From assembly GCA_905250075.1 (NCBI GenBank), contig CAJNOP010000044.1:739624-803623 (forward strand): a stretch of DNA of 64,000 bases, given 5' to 3'. Every line of letters begins with the position of its first letter. Position 1 is the stretch's first letter. Under the pieces are notes generated by a model. It was not told where the DNA came from, ran no database searches, and saw nothing but the letters and a program-made list of their open reading frames with translations. This stretch comes from Rotaria sp. Silwood1. Lineage: Eukaryota > Rotifera > Eurotatoria > Philodinida > Philodinidae. The position numbers were made by a program, and so were the translations under genes. Below, one piece after another: positions 22,601-37,600 of the stretch.

Positions 22601-24608
22601 ACTTTTGCGTTATATACTTCTTGCATTGTGTAGCTCTGAGTTAAACATTGAATTAGGTGTCTAATACAGCTTAATACACTTTCTGATATACGGATTTAAA
22701 AAATTTAAGATACTCTTGCAAATCTTGTTCACACTGTCGTAATTTCTTCAAAATATTCTCATGCCGATCGTTTCATGGATCAGAACCAACGAGATTATTT
22801 GATATTGCCTTGCGAGAGTTGACTTTTAACAACAGTACAGATCTCAAGAAAAAGCTGCTGATTTCTTATCATTTTTTATCGATTTATATTTTTAAAAAAA
22901 GCGTCTTCAATATTTTTCAATCTGAATTAGAAGTATTTTATTATAATCTAAATCTTTTAGTAGAACTTAGTTTTCAAAAGAAGACTAATTGTACATTTCG
23001 AGAATGACATCTATTATAATAATTAAGAAAAAAGTAATGTTTTCTTATGGCCTTGATTCTTTGTTTTCTTGCTAAAACAGGCAAAATCAAATGATAGTCA
23101 TGTCAGCTGTTTCCTCTTCACAAATGTCTTTAATCATATTCTCTGAAAATCTCGAAATTATATGTTCCTACAATGATGTTTTCTTATTTCCTTGAAATTA
23201 ACATAAATCATACTATTTATTTCTGTTAAAATATATTAAATGAATATACCATACAGGATGCATCGAAATTCTCGTCTATGATCTAGAAAATGATGATAGC
23301 ATTTAAATTTTATTATTTATAGAAAAATTAAAGCGTTGTAGAATGTTCTCAATGAGTCGAATTTGTATTTTCATATAAATTTTAAATTATACTTTGAAAA
23401 TTTTTTAAATTATTTTTTGAACAATAAAATTGTCTATATGATTTAATTGAACTGATCTTGTTGAATATCTTCTCATATGTCACTTTCACAAGGATACTTG
23501 AGTCATTTTCTATTTAATTCGTATAGAAAAATGTTTTCATCAGTTGTTTTTTTTGTAGTCGATCTACATACATAATTGAGTTACGTACGTAAAAAAAGAA
23601 TAAGATTTTCTTATTTGATATTTCTCTCGTGAAGTGATAAGTAAAGTCTTTGAAATCACAATTAATTATTTTCATAGAACAAGAAAAAAAAAGAAATTTA
23701 TGTTCATTGTGATAATATTTTAAATAGGAAGTGTCTCTTTTATACAAACAGAATTGATTTCATTCTCATTCTTCATATTCATAAGGCAAATTTTTTCTCA
23801 TTTCATTTGAAGTTCATGTAAAAGAATTTATTGAAGCAAATGAAGAAAAAAAAAAACTTTTGTCCAGAATGTTTTTAAAATTATCGAAAAATGCATATTC
23901 ATAATAGGCAAATAGTTTAATGTTCTTTTCTTTTCTTTTCTTTTTGTTTTATTTATTCTAAAACACTTTTAAAGGACTTCCACTTCCGTGCATCTTTACA
24001 TTTCATTTCCTCATTGACAATTCTTATGTACTAAGAGTATAACTTCAAACAATGCTTAGTAAAGAAATATTTCATTTGATATGAAAGAACATGTTAAATT
24101 GTTTGCATTTCATAATTAGTCCAGTTCTTATATTTGTTAAGTACTTATCTAATACAATTTTCATGAGTATGATACATACTAAAATCTTTTTATTTTTCAT
24201 CTTATTTATAATATACAAGAAGATTTCTAGTTTTATTTAATAATATTATATTTTGAATTTTAGGTAGCTATGGGAATGTTTGCATATATGACTGATATTG
24301 ATCATATTGAAAATCGTGATATGAAACAAATTGATATTCAAGTCGAAGGTGATTTACAAAATTTATTATATAAATTTTTATCTGAATGGCTTGAAGTTTA
24401 TGGTACAGAAGATTATTTTATAGCAAGAAAAATTGAAATTAATTTATTTGATCGTCATCAATTACGTATAATTGCTCGTGGTTATGGTGAAACATTTGAT
24501 TTATCACGACATACACAAGGAACTGAAATTAAGGCAATCACTTATTCAAATATGCAAATACATGAAGAAGCATCAACACATGATGTCTATGTCATTGTTG
24601 ATATTTAA
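19642..24608 (+). CDS. ZBTB8OS: Archease, cofactor of the RTCB tRNA ligase
   Basis: Two exons (19642-19836, 24264-24608), phase 0, 179 aa. Archease activates the RTCB ligase complex in tRNA splicing and XBP1-type mRNA ligation, by helping guanylylation and turnover. Family motifs are plain: YEFLDNTADIQIHAWG with the metal-binding Asp, FEQ..MGMFAYMTD across the splice junction, LSEWLEVY, the GYGETFDLSRHTQGTEIKAITY block, and the C-terminal VDI Asp. The first 35 or so residues are a hydrophilic extension. The single intron is 4,427 nt, extreme for this window, and carries a hAT-like element. The gene starts 10 nt after the stop of the 93-aa reading frame. Confidence 0.93.
19837..24263 (+). other. 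4.4-kb archease intron
   Basis: GT donor at 19837 (GTTAGT) and AG acceptor at 24262-24263. Apart from the hAT-like element at 20791-21482 it is AT-rich, with no coding exon that keeps the phase. Confidence 0.85.
20791..21482. mobile_element. Non-autonomous hAT-like element A
   Basis: 692 bp flanked by a perfect 8-bp direct repeat CTTTTGAG (20783-20790 and 21483-21490), the duplication length of hAT transposons. Terminal inverted repeats: TAGGGTCCTGCGGGAAC at the left, TAGAGACCGGCGGGAAC (reverse complement) at the right. Both ends carry dense CGGGAACGGGA repeats (20791-20955 and 21355-21475) in opposite orientation, with an AT-rich centre. No transposase is encoded. Confidence 0.85.
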
Positions 24609-27600
24609 TGATGTGTGTGTGTGTGTATGCATGCATTGTTTATTTTGTTAGTCTCAGATTTTTTTCTTCTCGTTTTTTTTTTATTTCACATTTATACGCG
24701 CCAACTTTATATTCTGGATGGCTATTAATTTCCCTCGTGATACTTTATGTTCCTTTTCTTTTCATAGTTTGTTTTTTGTTGTTATTATTATTACACACTA
24801 TAAAACAAAATAGATGACGATTTAATCATAAACATAGTGAATGGATGGATGCTGCCACGACTTATAAAGTATGTAAAGATGGTTATAAACAAAAAAGTAC
24901 GGTGTATATAAGAGAAAAAAAAAAGTACAAATAAGCAGCTGCATATATATATATATACATAGAGACAAATAGATAGTTGTAGAAAAAAGAAGAAGAGTCT
25001 ATCAGCCTAACAAATAGAGAAAGAGACATCTCGTTTTTCATATATGTGACTGTGATGATGGGATTTTTCTTCCGATGATAATCATCGTCACTCGTTCTCA
25101 TCGTCGATAGTAGAACAAAGAATAAGAAAGAGTAGGGGAAAATCTCATTCTCGCTCTTTTGCTTTCCTAAAAAAAAAAACTCATCTACTATCTCTTGCTA
25201 TTTGTTCATATATTTCTTTAAGGGCATTGCATCGAGTGGTTTTTTCTCTCTCTCTCTCTCTTTTTTTTTTACCATACAAGCATAGACGGATGTTTGTTTG
25301 GGCTATGATGATATCGATTTTTCCCGAGCGAATGTCATTTCTTCTTTTCTTCTATTACTTTTTGTCGTTGGGTTTTTCTATAGTGCCGATACTGTAAATA
25401 GTTTGTTAAGACCAACTGTACTTTTCGTCAGACTGACAAGAACAACAGTAACAACAACTACGACGACAGATAAACAAGACGATGTTGAACTGATTAACAC
25501 TACATGCTTTGCCTTTTCTTTCGCTCAATACAATAGTTTTTGGCCTGTTTTTTTTTTTATTTTTCTTTATTCCTTCGAACATTGTCAAGATTATTATTAC
25601 TACCATTATTATTATTATTATCCACGATTATTATATTTTTTTCTGTGTCTATCAAAAATAATATTCAATAGACAACGACAATATGATGAATGAGAAGAAT
25701 AATGCTATGGCTGAAAAGGTAATAGTTTGTCTGAAAAACTATAAACAATGATAGGCTTTCTTCTCAATTTAAACTAACGATTTGCATGTTTGTTCATAAA
25801 TCTCTGTTCATTTTTTTTTGGCATAACTGATTAAAGTCTAGTGCGTGTATGTGTGTGTGTGTGCATGTTTTCAGTTGTCGGCACTAATTCTATGTTCAGC
25901 AAGGGAGCATATAGAAAAAAATAGAACATTCTTTTTTTACATGTTTTCCTCTTGGCAGAATTTGGAATTGTAAATTAAATGGTTAATTTAACAGAACATG
26001 AATTGATCGAAATGCACTTCCGACAAATTACTTATTTCGATATAAACCTTCCTTTCTCTTATTTAATGTTTTATTGAGATAGGCATTTTTCTTTTCTCTT
26101 TGAATATCATGATTCATTTAGATAATCTTTAGAGCATGATGACAAAGATTTCATTAGGGACTACAACCAATTACTCTTTATATTCACTGATTTGTATCTC
26201 GGATTGAAAATCACATTGGGAGTATTCGGATGTAAAAATGTAACTAATTTATCGAAATTTTTAAAAAGTAATCATGTATGAAAATAAAACATGATAGAAT
26301 CTTTTATGTAGAATTTTATAATTCATAAAAAACATATGAAAGTTTGATGTTAATAATAATAAGGAAAAGGATTATTATTATTATAGGATGACACAGCAAA
26401 CAAGATATGTTTGTCAGAAGTAAATAACATGCTACAAGAATACATTCTTGTTTGTATGATTAAAGTTCTTTTCTAGTATGCATGCAAAGAATAAATGTCC
26501 TTTCATGTCTTCATTTAAATTCATATGAAAGTTAGAAGTAGATTAAGTGGATAAGCGACTAAGATGATTAGGTTTTCAAATATTTGTTATAGTAAAAGAC
26601 TTCTGATAATAAGTTGTGATCAATATTTGATTGAGAACATATATATATATATATATACATGTATATGATGTCTGTTAGTATTATCCAGAAAAGATTATTT
26701 TTAGTTTCCATGTATTTTTTCCTACATACATTAAAAAAAACTGATAAAAGGCTAGAAAAAACATCTAGTTTTGTTGATAATAGATGAAGAAAATAAATAA
26801 TTCAATTAAGTACGGTAAAATACTCGTTGATATAATCTTTCTGTCAACAAATAGAAAGTTTTGATATATATCTTTCAATGCTTCTATAAACGATATATTT
26901 CTTAATGATCTACAAACGATTGAAAATACTATTAGTTACTCTATGAAGCAAAATATTTTATGATCTTTAAGATAAGTATTGAATATGTCAAATTTTGTCG
27001 TTTGTCTATTTTAATCGAACTAAATCAATGGAGATATGTTTTTAGTGTTTGTCTCCATTAGAATGATTGATGTTAACATATAGACAGCTGTTCAGGATGG
27101 CAAAGATAAGCATTACCTCCATGAATAGTCTGCTTGACTTGATGTCTATACAATACATAAGATAATAAACAAAGAATGCGAGAGTATTTCCAGCAGATGT
27201 TATTAATGAAAGATCATCATGCGGAAGAAATAGATCAGCTTGCTTTTGGTATTGTTTTTATCGGAATCTTTATATCGGAAAACAAAAAATCTTGAAGATT
27301 TTATTATTAAAAATGTTTGAATAGAAACATTTTCAAAAATACAATTACTTTGATTAAATATTTCTCTTACTAATGAGAGAAGGTTTTCAATTGACCAATG
27401 CACATTGAGATTGCTTTTTTTTTGTATCATCCATTAGTAGGCTTTTAGTGTAACTAGTAAAAAACTGATAGAGCAAAGGTCCTTGATCTTTCTTTCTGAA
27501 GCAATAACTGTTTTCATGAGGTTTTCAGCAAATGTGCACAGTACTAATAGAGACATCGAATTTCAATTTAAAACTTTGTTCGTATATCCATTGACTCACC

Positions 27601-29861
27601 CTTAGAAGGTTTTAAAAATTCTAAACAATAGAAATATTTTCTGTTCGAATTCTGGAACCTCAAGAAAAATTCAATTTTTCTGACTGTCTTATAAACTATG
27701 AGTAATTTTTAAAATGTCAATTTCTCACAAACAACGGATTCATGTTGATCGAAATTCAACCATTAGATATCTTCATGAATATCATTCTTACATGTGGAAA
27801 ACTCATTAAAGCATTCATAGCTTGAAAAGAAAAATCTCAGCATCCTTGTTTTTTCAGTATTTTACAAGTCTCACTAAGGTCAACATACAGACAAAAAGAA
27901 TAACTTCATTGACATTGGTAGACTTGGCCTCGTAATATGCTTTTTCATGGCGTAATGATTTTATATCAATCAAATGTAGAAAAGATCAACATATTCTCGT
28001 ATAATCTCTAATAAATATGTATCAACAACATTGAAATATACTCAAACATGTTGCTTGAAACTTTCGCTTTATATAGATATAAACATTATAATGATAACAA
28101 TTATTATGTTAAACTACATACAAAAAAAACTCAATGTTCTAAACCTTTTTTGTTTAAACGATAATCATGCATTGTTAAAAATACAATAAAAAGATCCAAT
28201 ACAAATAATATCTACTAGTTTTAGGTGTCCTTTTTTATATGAGATAATGAGTTAGTCTAATGAGTTGTAGAAGAAACTAGAAGAACGTAAATAATAGTTT
28301 ATTGCTTGTACATTTATGATATATATGTTAGCTTGATTGATTGATGATGTTTATCTAGGTAGAATATCTTCGTGACAGAAAATAATTCATATGATTCTTT
28401 ACAAATTGAACTGTTCATATTAACCCAGATTTGCTAATGTACAGTAGATCAAATAATATACTATTCCAATATTCAGAAAGGCAAAGTCAAGCAAATAGTA
28501 ATTAAGATCGATTAAGAATGAACATAACTCTAGCGTATTTCTATAGCTATTTATTGATCTGTGTCCTTTTGAAAATCATATCATCCAAAGATGTCGTTAG
28601 ATTGAGACGCAAACAATAAGAAAGAAAAAATCTTAAACTATACGAGTTTTTTAAATATCGGAAATGGTGTATAATGTCAGAAGCAATAGTTTCGATTATA
28701 ATATATGACATTAAGAATTTAAACAATTCTAGTTACCAACTTCAACTTTTCATTGTCTAACCGTCATCATCAACACTTGAAAAATAAGTTCTCAGCGTAA
28801 AAAGAAAAAAACCTCATTGTTTAGTAGAAGAAAAGACAAAGTACGGGGAAAAGTGTTTCCTTAAGAAGTCATCTGTTTAATTGTAGAAAAGAAAATAATA
28901 ATAAATTACTCACATTAAGAAAAGAAAAAAGTGATTCGATTTTATCATTATTTATTTATTTATATCATAAATAGATTATTTTAAATGATACCTCAACAAT
29001 TAATCATTAACGAAAAAGACAAAATCTTATTTTGAATATTTCAACTGAATGGATTAACTATTTTTATCTATAGTCAACTAGTAAATCATGTTTTTGAAAA
29101 ACTTGATTATTAAGAAAAAAAATAGTGCCTGATTATTAATTATTCTTTTTTTTTGTTTTGTTTGGCTTGATTGTATTTTGTCAATCTGATTATGCTATTA
29201 CCTGTTTTCATTATTACTATGTTTCAACGAACATTTTTTTGAATAGAACAAAACCGATTGTATTAAGCATTTTAGAAAAACAAGAAAAGGAAAATGGCCT
29301 TCTAGATTTTATTTTATTTTTTGTATATATTTACTCTGTAAAAGAAAAAAGGAACGCACAAATAATTGGATAGAAATGTTAACTTTTTTCTATAAACATC
29401 GAAATAGAATTTTTATGTTAACTAATCTGTGTGATTTCTTCTAAATGGACATTTTATGCCGGATGTTCAATAGATGACAAAAAATAAAAAATAAATGAGA
29501 AAATACTTTTTTTTTAAAAGTAAATGGAAGTGAAATAAAACATACATATAGATAGAGAATCATAAATCATTTTTTTGTTTTCAACTATTAAAATAACACT
29601 TGTTTGATTAGAAAAATTTGCATCATACAATTGATATAATATAGTTTTTTCTCTCTATATGAGTGTTAGTGTGTTTTATGAATATAAACGTCACTAATAT
29701 ATTTTTCGCTTTTTATCCTATCAATCTTCACACTTGTTCACATTGACAAGAACTTTTAGAAAGATTAATATATCATATTATATTACATTGAAATAATAAC
29801 AAATTTTGTCTCACTAGTGAAAATAAAATATACGTATATATGTATATATATATATGTCATA
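24609..29861. other. 5.2-kb intergenic region
   Basis: It starts with the archease 3' UTR. It contains simple repeats (CT run near 25247-25262, AT run near 26637-26658, TG run near 25850-25862). The open frame 25298-25693, with a Tyr-rich tail, looks like UTR-type low complexity. No gene supported; regulatory DNA for the downstream multi-promoter gene is plausible. Confidence 0.5.
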
Positions 29862-29909
29862 ATGCCTAGTTGTATACGTGAATTTTTATTTGGTTTATGT
29901 CTAATGACG
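29862..29909 (+). CDS. Candidate alternative first exon 1a of the DPP6/10-like gene
   Basis: ATG at 29862, 16 codons (MPSCIREFLF...), then a GTAAGT donor at 29910. It ends in phase 0, the phase needed by exon 2 (32407). Confidence 0.5.
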
Positions 29910-30194
29910 GTAAGTCAATAAAAATTAGAATTGTTTTTAATCTTCGACAAAAAAAAAAAGAATAGATTTTTATCATGCGTTGTTTGACATTATTTTAAAA
30001 TTCTAATGCATTCCCATAACTAATCATTAAAAAAAAAGAAAAAGAAAAGAAATAAAATAGAAAAAAATATATTGATATTTAAATAAGTGTTAAATGGTTT
30101 TATGTTGAAGTTCACTTTATCGAAAGTTTTTTTTTCCTTTGGAATAAAATGTTTACTTTGAATAATGATAGATTCAAAGTATTGAAATGAAACA

Positions 30195-30248
30195 ATGATT
30201 AGTATTATTCATCATTTTCGACAGTATCGATCAGTAAAATATATGCAG
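30195..30248 (+). CDS. Candidate alternative first exon 1b of the DPP6/10-like gene
   Basis: ATG at 30195, 18 codons (MISIIHHFRQ...), then a GTAAAAG donor at 30249. Phase 0, compatible with exon 2 at 32407. Confidence 0.4.
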
Positions 30249-31625
30249 GTAAAAGAAAGTCATTTAAAAAGAGAAAATTTCTTCGAATCGAATCTAATTA
30301 TATAATAATAAAATAGTTTTTTTTTCTTTACAAAAAAATATTTTTTTACATAAAAAAAAAACGAATCAAGTCAAATAAATTTTTTCTCACAATATATTTC
30401 TCCTTTGATAAGTCTTTTCAATACTGACTGCATGAAACTATTTGGTTTTCATCTTAGCTGTACTTATGCTTGCGACATCGAGAACACGAAACCCATCAAT
30501 ATGGCTAATAACAAGTAGACAATTAACTTCTTTTTTTTTTTTTTTTCTTCAATATTTTTTCCTTTTGCAATTACTTATTTCGGTAAGATATTTAAAGAAG
30601 AAGACTAATAGGCATGCAGAATGAACTTGTGAAATAAACAAGACCAATTATATCGACCTTTTTCTCGTTTTCTTTTCTTTTGATTTTGACTATTATTCTG
30701 ATCCTCTCTTTTTATTTTAACACTCGAACAACTAGCAAAGGAAACTTGAGGAAGCATTTGAATGCCAGAGTGGTGATGTCTATCAAATGTGAGCTCATCG
30801 ATCACAGAACATCTGGCGGAAAAAAGTCTTGGAAACTTCTTTTTTTGTTTGACAACTTGAGAGAAAGGAAAATAGCTAAAACCGTTTCTTTTTTTATGCG
30901 CCACTTCCAATAAGTTGTCTTATTCTGATCCCCTTCCTCTTTTTCTCTTCTCTCATCAGTGCTAAGAATCGTCAGCAGCTGCTAGTTGAATACAAGTCAA
31001 ATCAAGACGAGCCAAGCATTTTATATTCAACCATCTTCGATGACGTACTAGTAGCACTCGTCTAACGACGTTGTGTATCTTTCGTTTTCTCTCTCCCTCG
31101 TCTCTTTCCATCTTTCCATCTTCCCTATCATCAGTGCAACACACGACTGAGAACCATCAGTCTCGATCTATATGTGTGCAATAAAAAAACACAAGAAAGA
31201 AGGAAAAATTGACTATAGTTAGGATTCTAATATAGCGAACGACAAAGCGCCTAAGAAAGGAAGAATAGGAAGAGAAAAAAAGTGACAACATCACGCATGT
31301 CAGGGATGAGATGCCGATGGTTTGCATGAATATTATGACGAGTAAGAGACAAAACAAGTGAGAAAAGCATCTACATGTCTTTCTAATGTTGGTTTTTGCC
31401 GTCGACGTTATTCTTCCTATTTATGGTCTTTTTTGATCTTATTCTTTTCTTTTTTTTTTTTTTTCATCGTCATCGTTCCGTTTCGACGGTGACGATTGAC
31501 GATGTACGCATCCTCTCGACTATGATTTATTTTTAAAACGGAATCACCCTCACATAAATATATATATCATTTCAATATTCACACATATATCTATACTAAA
31601 TTATTTTTTACATTCTTATCAAGAC

Positions 31626-34600
31626 ATGGCTACTGTGGTTCGTTATAAAGTGAGTTTCATTTTATCTATATTTGTTTGACTAATTTTAATAAATTCACTT
31701 TCTATCCAGATAATTTATTTGTTTATTGAAATAGTAATATCAAGGGAATGTATAAAAAAACAACAAGAAAGAAATTAAATACATATTATATATCACACTA
31801 GATAGATATTTGTTGACTTAATAAAGATGCCCCATGTTGCGTCACAAAACTATTATTAATATTATTATTAATGAAACAAAAAACAAAACCATATCGATTC
31901 AGTAATAAAAGTACTCTTTAGAACTCTGACAGATTCGAATCAGAACTAATCAAGGAAAAAAGAACAGCGGAACTTGATCGTCTCTAATGTCATTCAACAC
32001 TTTATTATTATCCTTGTGTTGTTATTTCGCAATACATGATATCATCATTTTCAAGATCAAAAATAGAAAATGTATATATAATCATAAGACAACATTCCTT
32101 TTTTGTCCTTTGTGAAGTAATGATAAGAAACAGATTTTTATTAATTTCCATAAGGCTTTTCTGGTTTTTCTTTTTATTTTCTGTCCATTTTCAAAGACAG
32201 TCTAATGAACGTCATTTTCTTCGCTTTTTTCTTTTGTCGAATGACTTCCGCCGATAGTTGCATATTCATTTTAGTTCCAATCGATTTTCTTTTTTTTTTT
32301 TTTTTGTTTTTTCCTCGGTTTTCTTCTTTTTGCTGCTATTTCTTATTCGTATTATTATTGTTATTAATTTTCTTACAATAAGAAATTCTTGATGTTCACA
32401 TCACAGCACCAACAGATCGAAACAGAAGGAGATGATACGAATTTTTGTCAATGTTGTTCGTTTTGTGTGGTGAGCTATTAACATAAGGATCTAGAATTTA
32501 CATATACATACATCACTAAGAGCACTTCAATAAAATTTATTAAATCAATGATTTTATTCATTTTTTTATTCTTTCATTCTTAAAGGAATTGGTTGGTGGT
32601 ACCAGTAAAAAACAAAATTGGAAAGCTTTAAGCATTGCATTTATTGTCATTGCTATCGTTTGTTTATTTATTGCCGCTGCTATTTTTGTAACAAGAACTC
32701 GTAAGTTTCAAAGAATCTATTTAATATAAATGAAGAAAAAAAAGAACAAACAATACTTCAATAGGTCAAACTTCATCTCCACATTCACCTATTCCATTAA
32801 GTGAACAAGATATATTTAATATTAAAATACCTAAACCGTAAGTTTGTTTTGTCACTCAATAATTGATATATATATCATAATTAAATTAGATGGAATGGTA
32901 CATGGATATCGGATACATATTTTTCTTTTATGGATACAAATGATTCAATTTGGATTTATAACTGTGATACATTACAAGAAGAATTATTATTTAAAAGAAA
33001 TGTTATACAACAAGAAAGTATTGGTGAAGGTATTGTTTCACCATCAGCGCGTTATATTCTTGTACCAAAAAGAGAAGAAAAGGTGAAAACAAGATAAAAA
33101 AAAAACAGCAAATAAATGTTTTCTATTGAAATTTTATTATTTTTGTTCTTTTTTTGTTAATAATTAGAAGCATCGGTATTATACTGAGTATTATTATGTT
33201 TTATATGAAAAATCGAAAAAAATTGCACCAATAGGACTTTCCGATGGTCAATTGGTACCTTTATCAGCTGTTTTATATTCGAATTCGGATAATTATTTTG
33301 TAAGTTTCTTATATTTTAATAAATAAAAATCTAATTATTTATCATTATCTAGGCTTTTATTCATAATTTTGATGTTTATGTATATGATATTGCACGAGCA
33401 ACAAGTAGTAGAGTAACATTGGATGGAAATCGAGAAAAAGTTCATAATGGTCTTATTGAATGGGTTTATGAATGTAAGACTTGTCTTGTTAGTAGAGAAA
33501 AAGACAATTTCTTTTTACAATGATGTAATACAATAATATGTCAATCATCGATAATCTTGATTGACATTTTGTCTAAATATTTGAATATGATGTTTATTGA
33601 GAAAAAAAATCATATTGAACGAAATATATTAAAAGTTTTATTTCATAAGAGATAATTCACTTAATTTTGTAATATTTTATTAAAACGAACTTTATGAAAT
33701 ATTTTCATTTTTCATATTTAATCTGAATAATTAAAATTTTCTGTTAGAAAGTTTGTAATATAATGTTCTTTATTATTTATAACAATATAGAACTTATGTG
33801 AGTTTTAGTTTTCTATAATATACAGTTGATTAAAGATTGTTATCTATAAAAAAAAAAGAAAGAAACACTTGAAAGCTTATCTCTTTCTATAAAAACAATA
33901 GTTTTTATCTAAATGAAACAAATCATAGGATATATTTTATCGATGTTCAACTCACACGGAAATCCTTCAACTAATTGTTTGCTTTTGAGTCACAACTATA
34001 TGCATCATACAGACCCCAAATGAGCTATGCATATCTTCAGAAGAGTTCGAGTTCTTAGGTTTTAACTGCGAAGATACTGTACTTTAAAATAGTTTTTAAA
34101 TCTATACTTGTGGTTCTTCTAAGGAAAATTAGTTTTCAGATTTTCAATTGAAAATTTACATGAAGATAGACTTAATGAAAATAACTTCTTGTGAAAAGGT
34201 TTCAAAGCCTTTTTTTTTGTTTTTCCTTTTCCTAACACACAGAAACAATAAAAGTGTGCTTTTTACATGGCTCATATATATCAACCAATTCCATCTTCTC
34301 GTATTACGACAGAAGCAAATCGCATGACTTGAAGCTTTCATAATAAACTATGTCTATTAAGATCTGTCTCTATGTAAAGTTTCAAGTCAAAATTCTAAAA
34401 TCAATTCTATCGACACATACCACAACGCTCTATTAAAAAAGTATCGTTAAAAATGCAGTATTCTAGCAGTAATGAGTAAGTTTATCATGGAAGAACGAAA
34501 TCTATTGTGACCTGATCGATCCATATAGAAGACGACCTGCCACCAGGTCATGTTTTCCCTGGGGGCTGTTTCAATCCTAGTCACTTTATAACAGCATTGT

Positions 34601-37600
34601 CTTTTTATTTTTCTTTACTCTTCTGTCAAAGCTAAACAAATTATGTTTCAAAATCTGGTTTCTGTCCAAAGCTACCACGAAGTTGTAAAAATAGAAAAAG
34701 TAATAGGAAACCAGACTCTTTGGGAGCGAGAAAGCCTTTCTTCTAGTCAATAATCTTGGTAATAAGCTAAGGATTCCAGCTCTTTTCAAGATATTCATCA
34801 CTTATTACAATCTATATAATGTACATAGTTTCAAATCACATTCAATTCATGATTTTTAAAAATTTCTTTATCAATCAGATGCTAGAAGACAACTAGTAAA
34901 TAACAAAATATATCTTTAGAATGGAAATCTAAACTATACAATTAAATCAAAGATTTATTCTGTTATTGTAGTCGTTCTTATATAATTTTTAAAAGTAATA
35001 ATTAACAAGAAGAGTACAGAAATAATTGTAAAAGTTTACAATAAATAAGATTATCATCAAAATTTCATTTCATAAGAATTGTAATCGTAGAAAATAAAAC
35101 ATATAGTTGAATTCAATCATTTTATTACTTATATTCTTAGATGAAATTTTCAATCAAAATGTTCTATTATTTTGGTCACCAAATGATCGTTATTTGGCAT
35201 TTATTAAAATAGATTTACAAGATGTTCCAAAAGCTAATTTTCTTAAATACGATTTATCAACAGATAATAATGATCGATATTCAATCCCATATCCAAAAGC
35301 TGGTGATACACTTCCATTACTTGATGTTTACATCTATAATGTTCGATCAGGAAAAACTATACGCGTACCACGTCCAAACGAATATGAAAAATTGTAAAAA
35401 AGAAAAAGAAAACAAAAGAAACGTTTTTGTTTTTTTTTCTCATGTCTATGTTTCTATTTTTAGAAAATCTGATTTATATATTTACCATGTTGTTTGGTAT
35501 TGTGATACATGTTTATCAATTGTTTATGGTAATCGTGCACAAAATTCCAGTATAATACAATTATATGACATTCAAACAATAAATACTGATAATGATAAAA
35601 TAATATTTAAAACACGTTATATTGAAGAAACGCGAAAAGGTGCTTTATTAACACGTTTTCTTAAACCATTTTTTTCACCCATGGGTACATATGGTTTTAT
35701 TATACGATTTGATCCATTAAATTTTGACAAAATAACACAAAAAGCTTATCCATATATTGTTCGAATACATTTTAATCAAACAGTATGTTGCAAATTGTCT
35801 TATGAAGAAAAACTTCTAAGTGATAAAATCGATTTAAAGCTGAAATTATATTCAATTGATGAAATCTAATAAATACTTGAATATTCTATATTAATTTGAG
35901 TTGTTAGATCTTTGTTGCACTGAAATTATACTTTTTGAATTTTAATTGAAAAATCAATCTACATAAAGGCACAGATTAGACTAGTTTGCAGAAAAAGATG
36001 TCTGAAGTTTTTCATCAAGTCTCTGTGAAATATCAATAGAGATGTTTTGTCATGATTATTGTAAAAAGTATGACTATTTTGAAAGATTCATATCTTGGAA
36101 ATACTTGATTGAAAAATTCTGAAGTTTTCTCTATAAATTACTCTAATCAAAATCAACTAAAAATTTGAAATCTCACTAATAAAGACTCATTATCTCGAAC
36201 TACTCCAAGGTATTTGTCTATGTACTAGATTCTATTGATTGAATATCATCTCAGTTCGAAAGTGATTCATCACTTACAAACATTTCTTCATTAGTTAAAA
36301 CTAAAACTTAAGTATTTCTTTTAAGCATCCACAAATTGATGCAACATTATCATCAGATCTATGTGTCGATGAAATAATTTATGTTGATAATTTTAAACAA
36401 ATATATTTTACTGCTTCACGTCAAAATAATACAATAGAACGACAAGTTTATCGGTAAGAAAAACTAAATGATTTTAAAAAAAAAAATTTTGTTTTTTTTA
36501 TTGACTAAATTAAGATGGAATTATACGAATGAACAAATTGATGCCGAATGTTTATCATGTCATAATGATAATGAATCATGTGGTTATGCTAATGCAAAAT
36601 TTAGTCGTGGAAATGGTAGTTATTATATACTTGAATGTTATGGACCAAAAATTCCTTATTCAACATTATATAATCGCACGAACAAACTTAGTAAATATTT
36701 ATTTGTTTTTTTTTTTCTTTTATTATATTTGAAATTTTATTTTTCTAGTTTTAATTAATGATAATGCTCCATTTCGAGAATGGATTGATAAGCGATTAAT
36801 GCCTTATGTAGATTATTTTTCAGTACCATTAGATAAAAAAAATACAGGTAAGAAAAATTATAAAAAATAAAATCATCAATTCAAATAAAATTCTTTTGTA
36901 TTTTGTAAACTTTTATAGTTGGTCATGGAATGATTATTTTACCACCAGGTTATAATTCAAATGTTACAATTGCATCATATCCTGTTATTGTATCAATGTA
37001 TGAGTTTAGAATTAATTAACATAAAGTTTGTTTTTTTTTCGGATTTTTCTTTAGAAATGATCAATTATATGATCAAAGAGTTACTAAAAAATTTGTTTTA
37101 CCATTAGCAGAGTATGTAAAGAAAGAATATTGGTAAGAAAAAAAAAAATAATAATAAATTTTTATTTATTTAGATTTGCTCATGTTACACAAGATAATAT
37201 AAGTATTGTATTATTTGATGCCCATGGTAGTACTGGACAAGATGAAAATTATTTAAAAATTACTGAATCGAATTGGTTCCAAAGTCAATATGACGATTAT
37301 ATGAAAGTTGCAAAGTATAAAAGAGAGGAAAAACAAAAAGTATTTTTAATTTATATGAATTTATTTAGACATCTTAAAGAAAATGAAAAGAAATTTAATG
37401 AAACATTAAATGCAACACGATTTGGACTTAAAGCAAGAGTAAGTTTTGTTCTTTTTCTTTTTTTTTTTCATTAGTGACAAGAAAACTTTTTTACAAAAGG
37501 AAAATTGTTTGTGGATAATTAACAAAAAGAATTTTTGTTGAAAAATTAGTATTTATCTAGACGAAATCTAATGAATTTTTATTTGCAATCAACAGAAAAA

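Noticed and set aside
25298-25693. 131-codon plus-strand frame with a Tyr-rich tail
   Set aside because: Low-complexity reading of TAT/ATT/TTT runs, with no domain, no splice partners and UTR-like surroundings.
35222-35869. 215-codon plus-strand frame
   Set aside because: Its first part is a shifted frame of a DPP-like exon and it reads through an intron. The real exons are 35141-35393 and 35464-35782.
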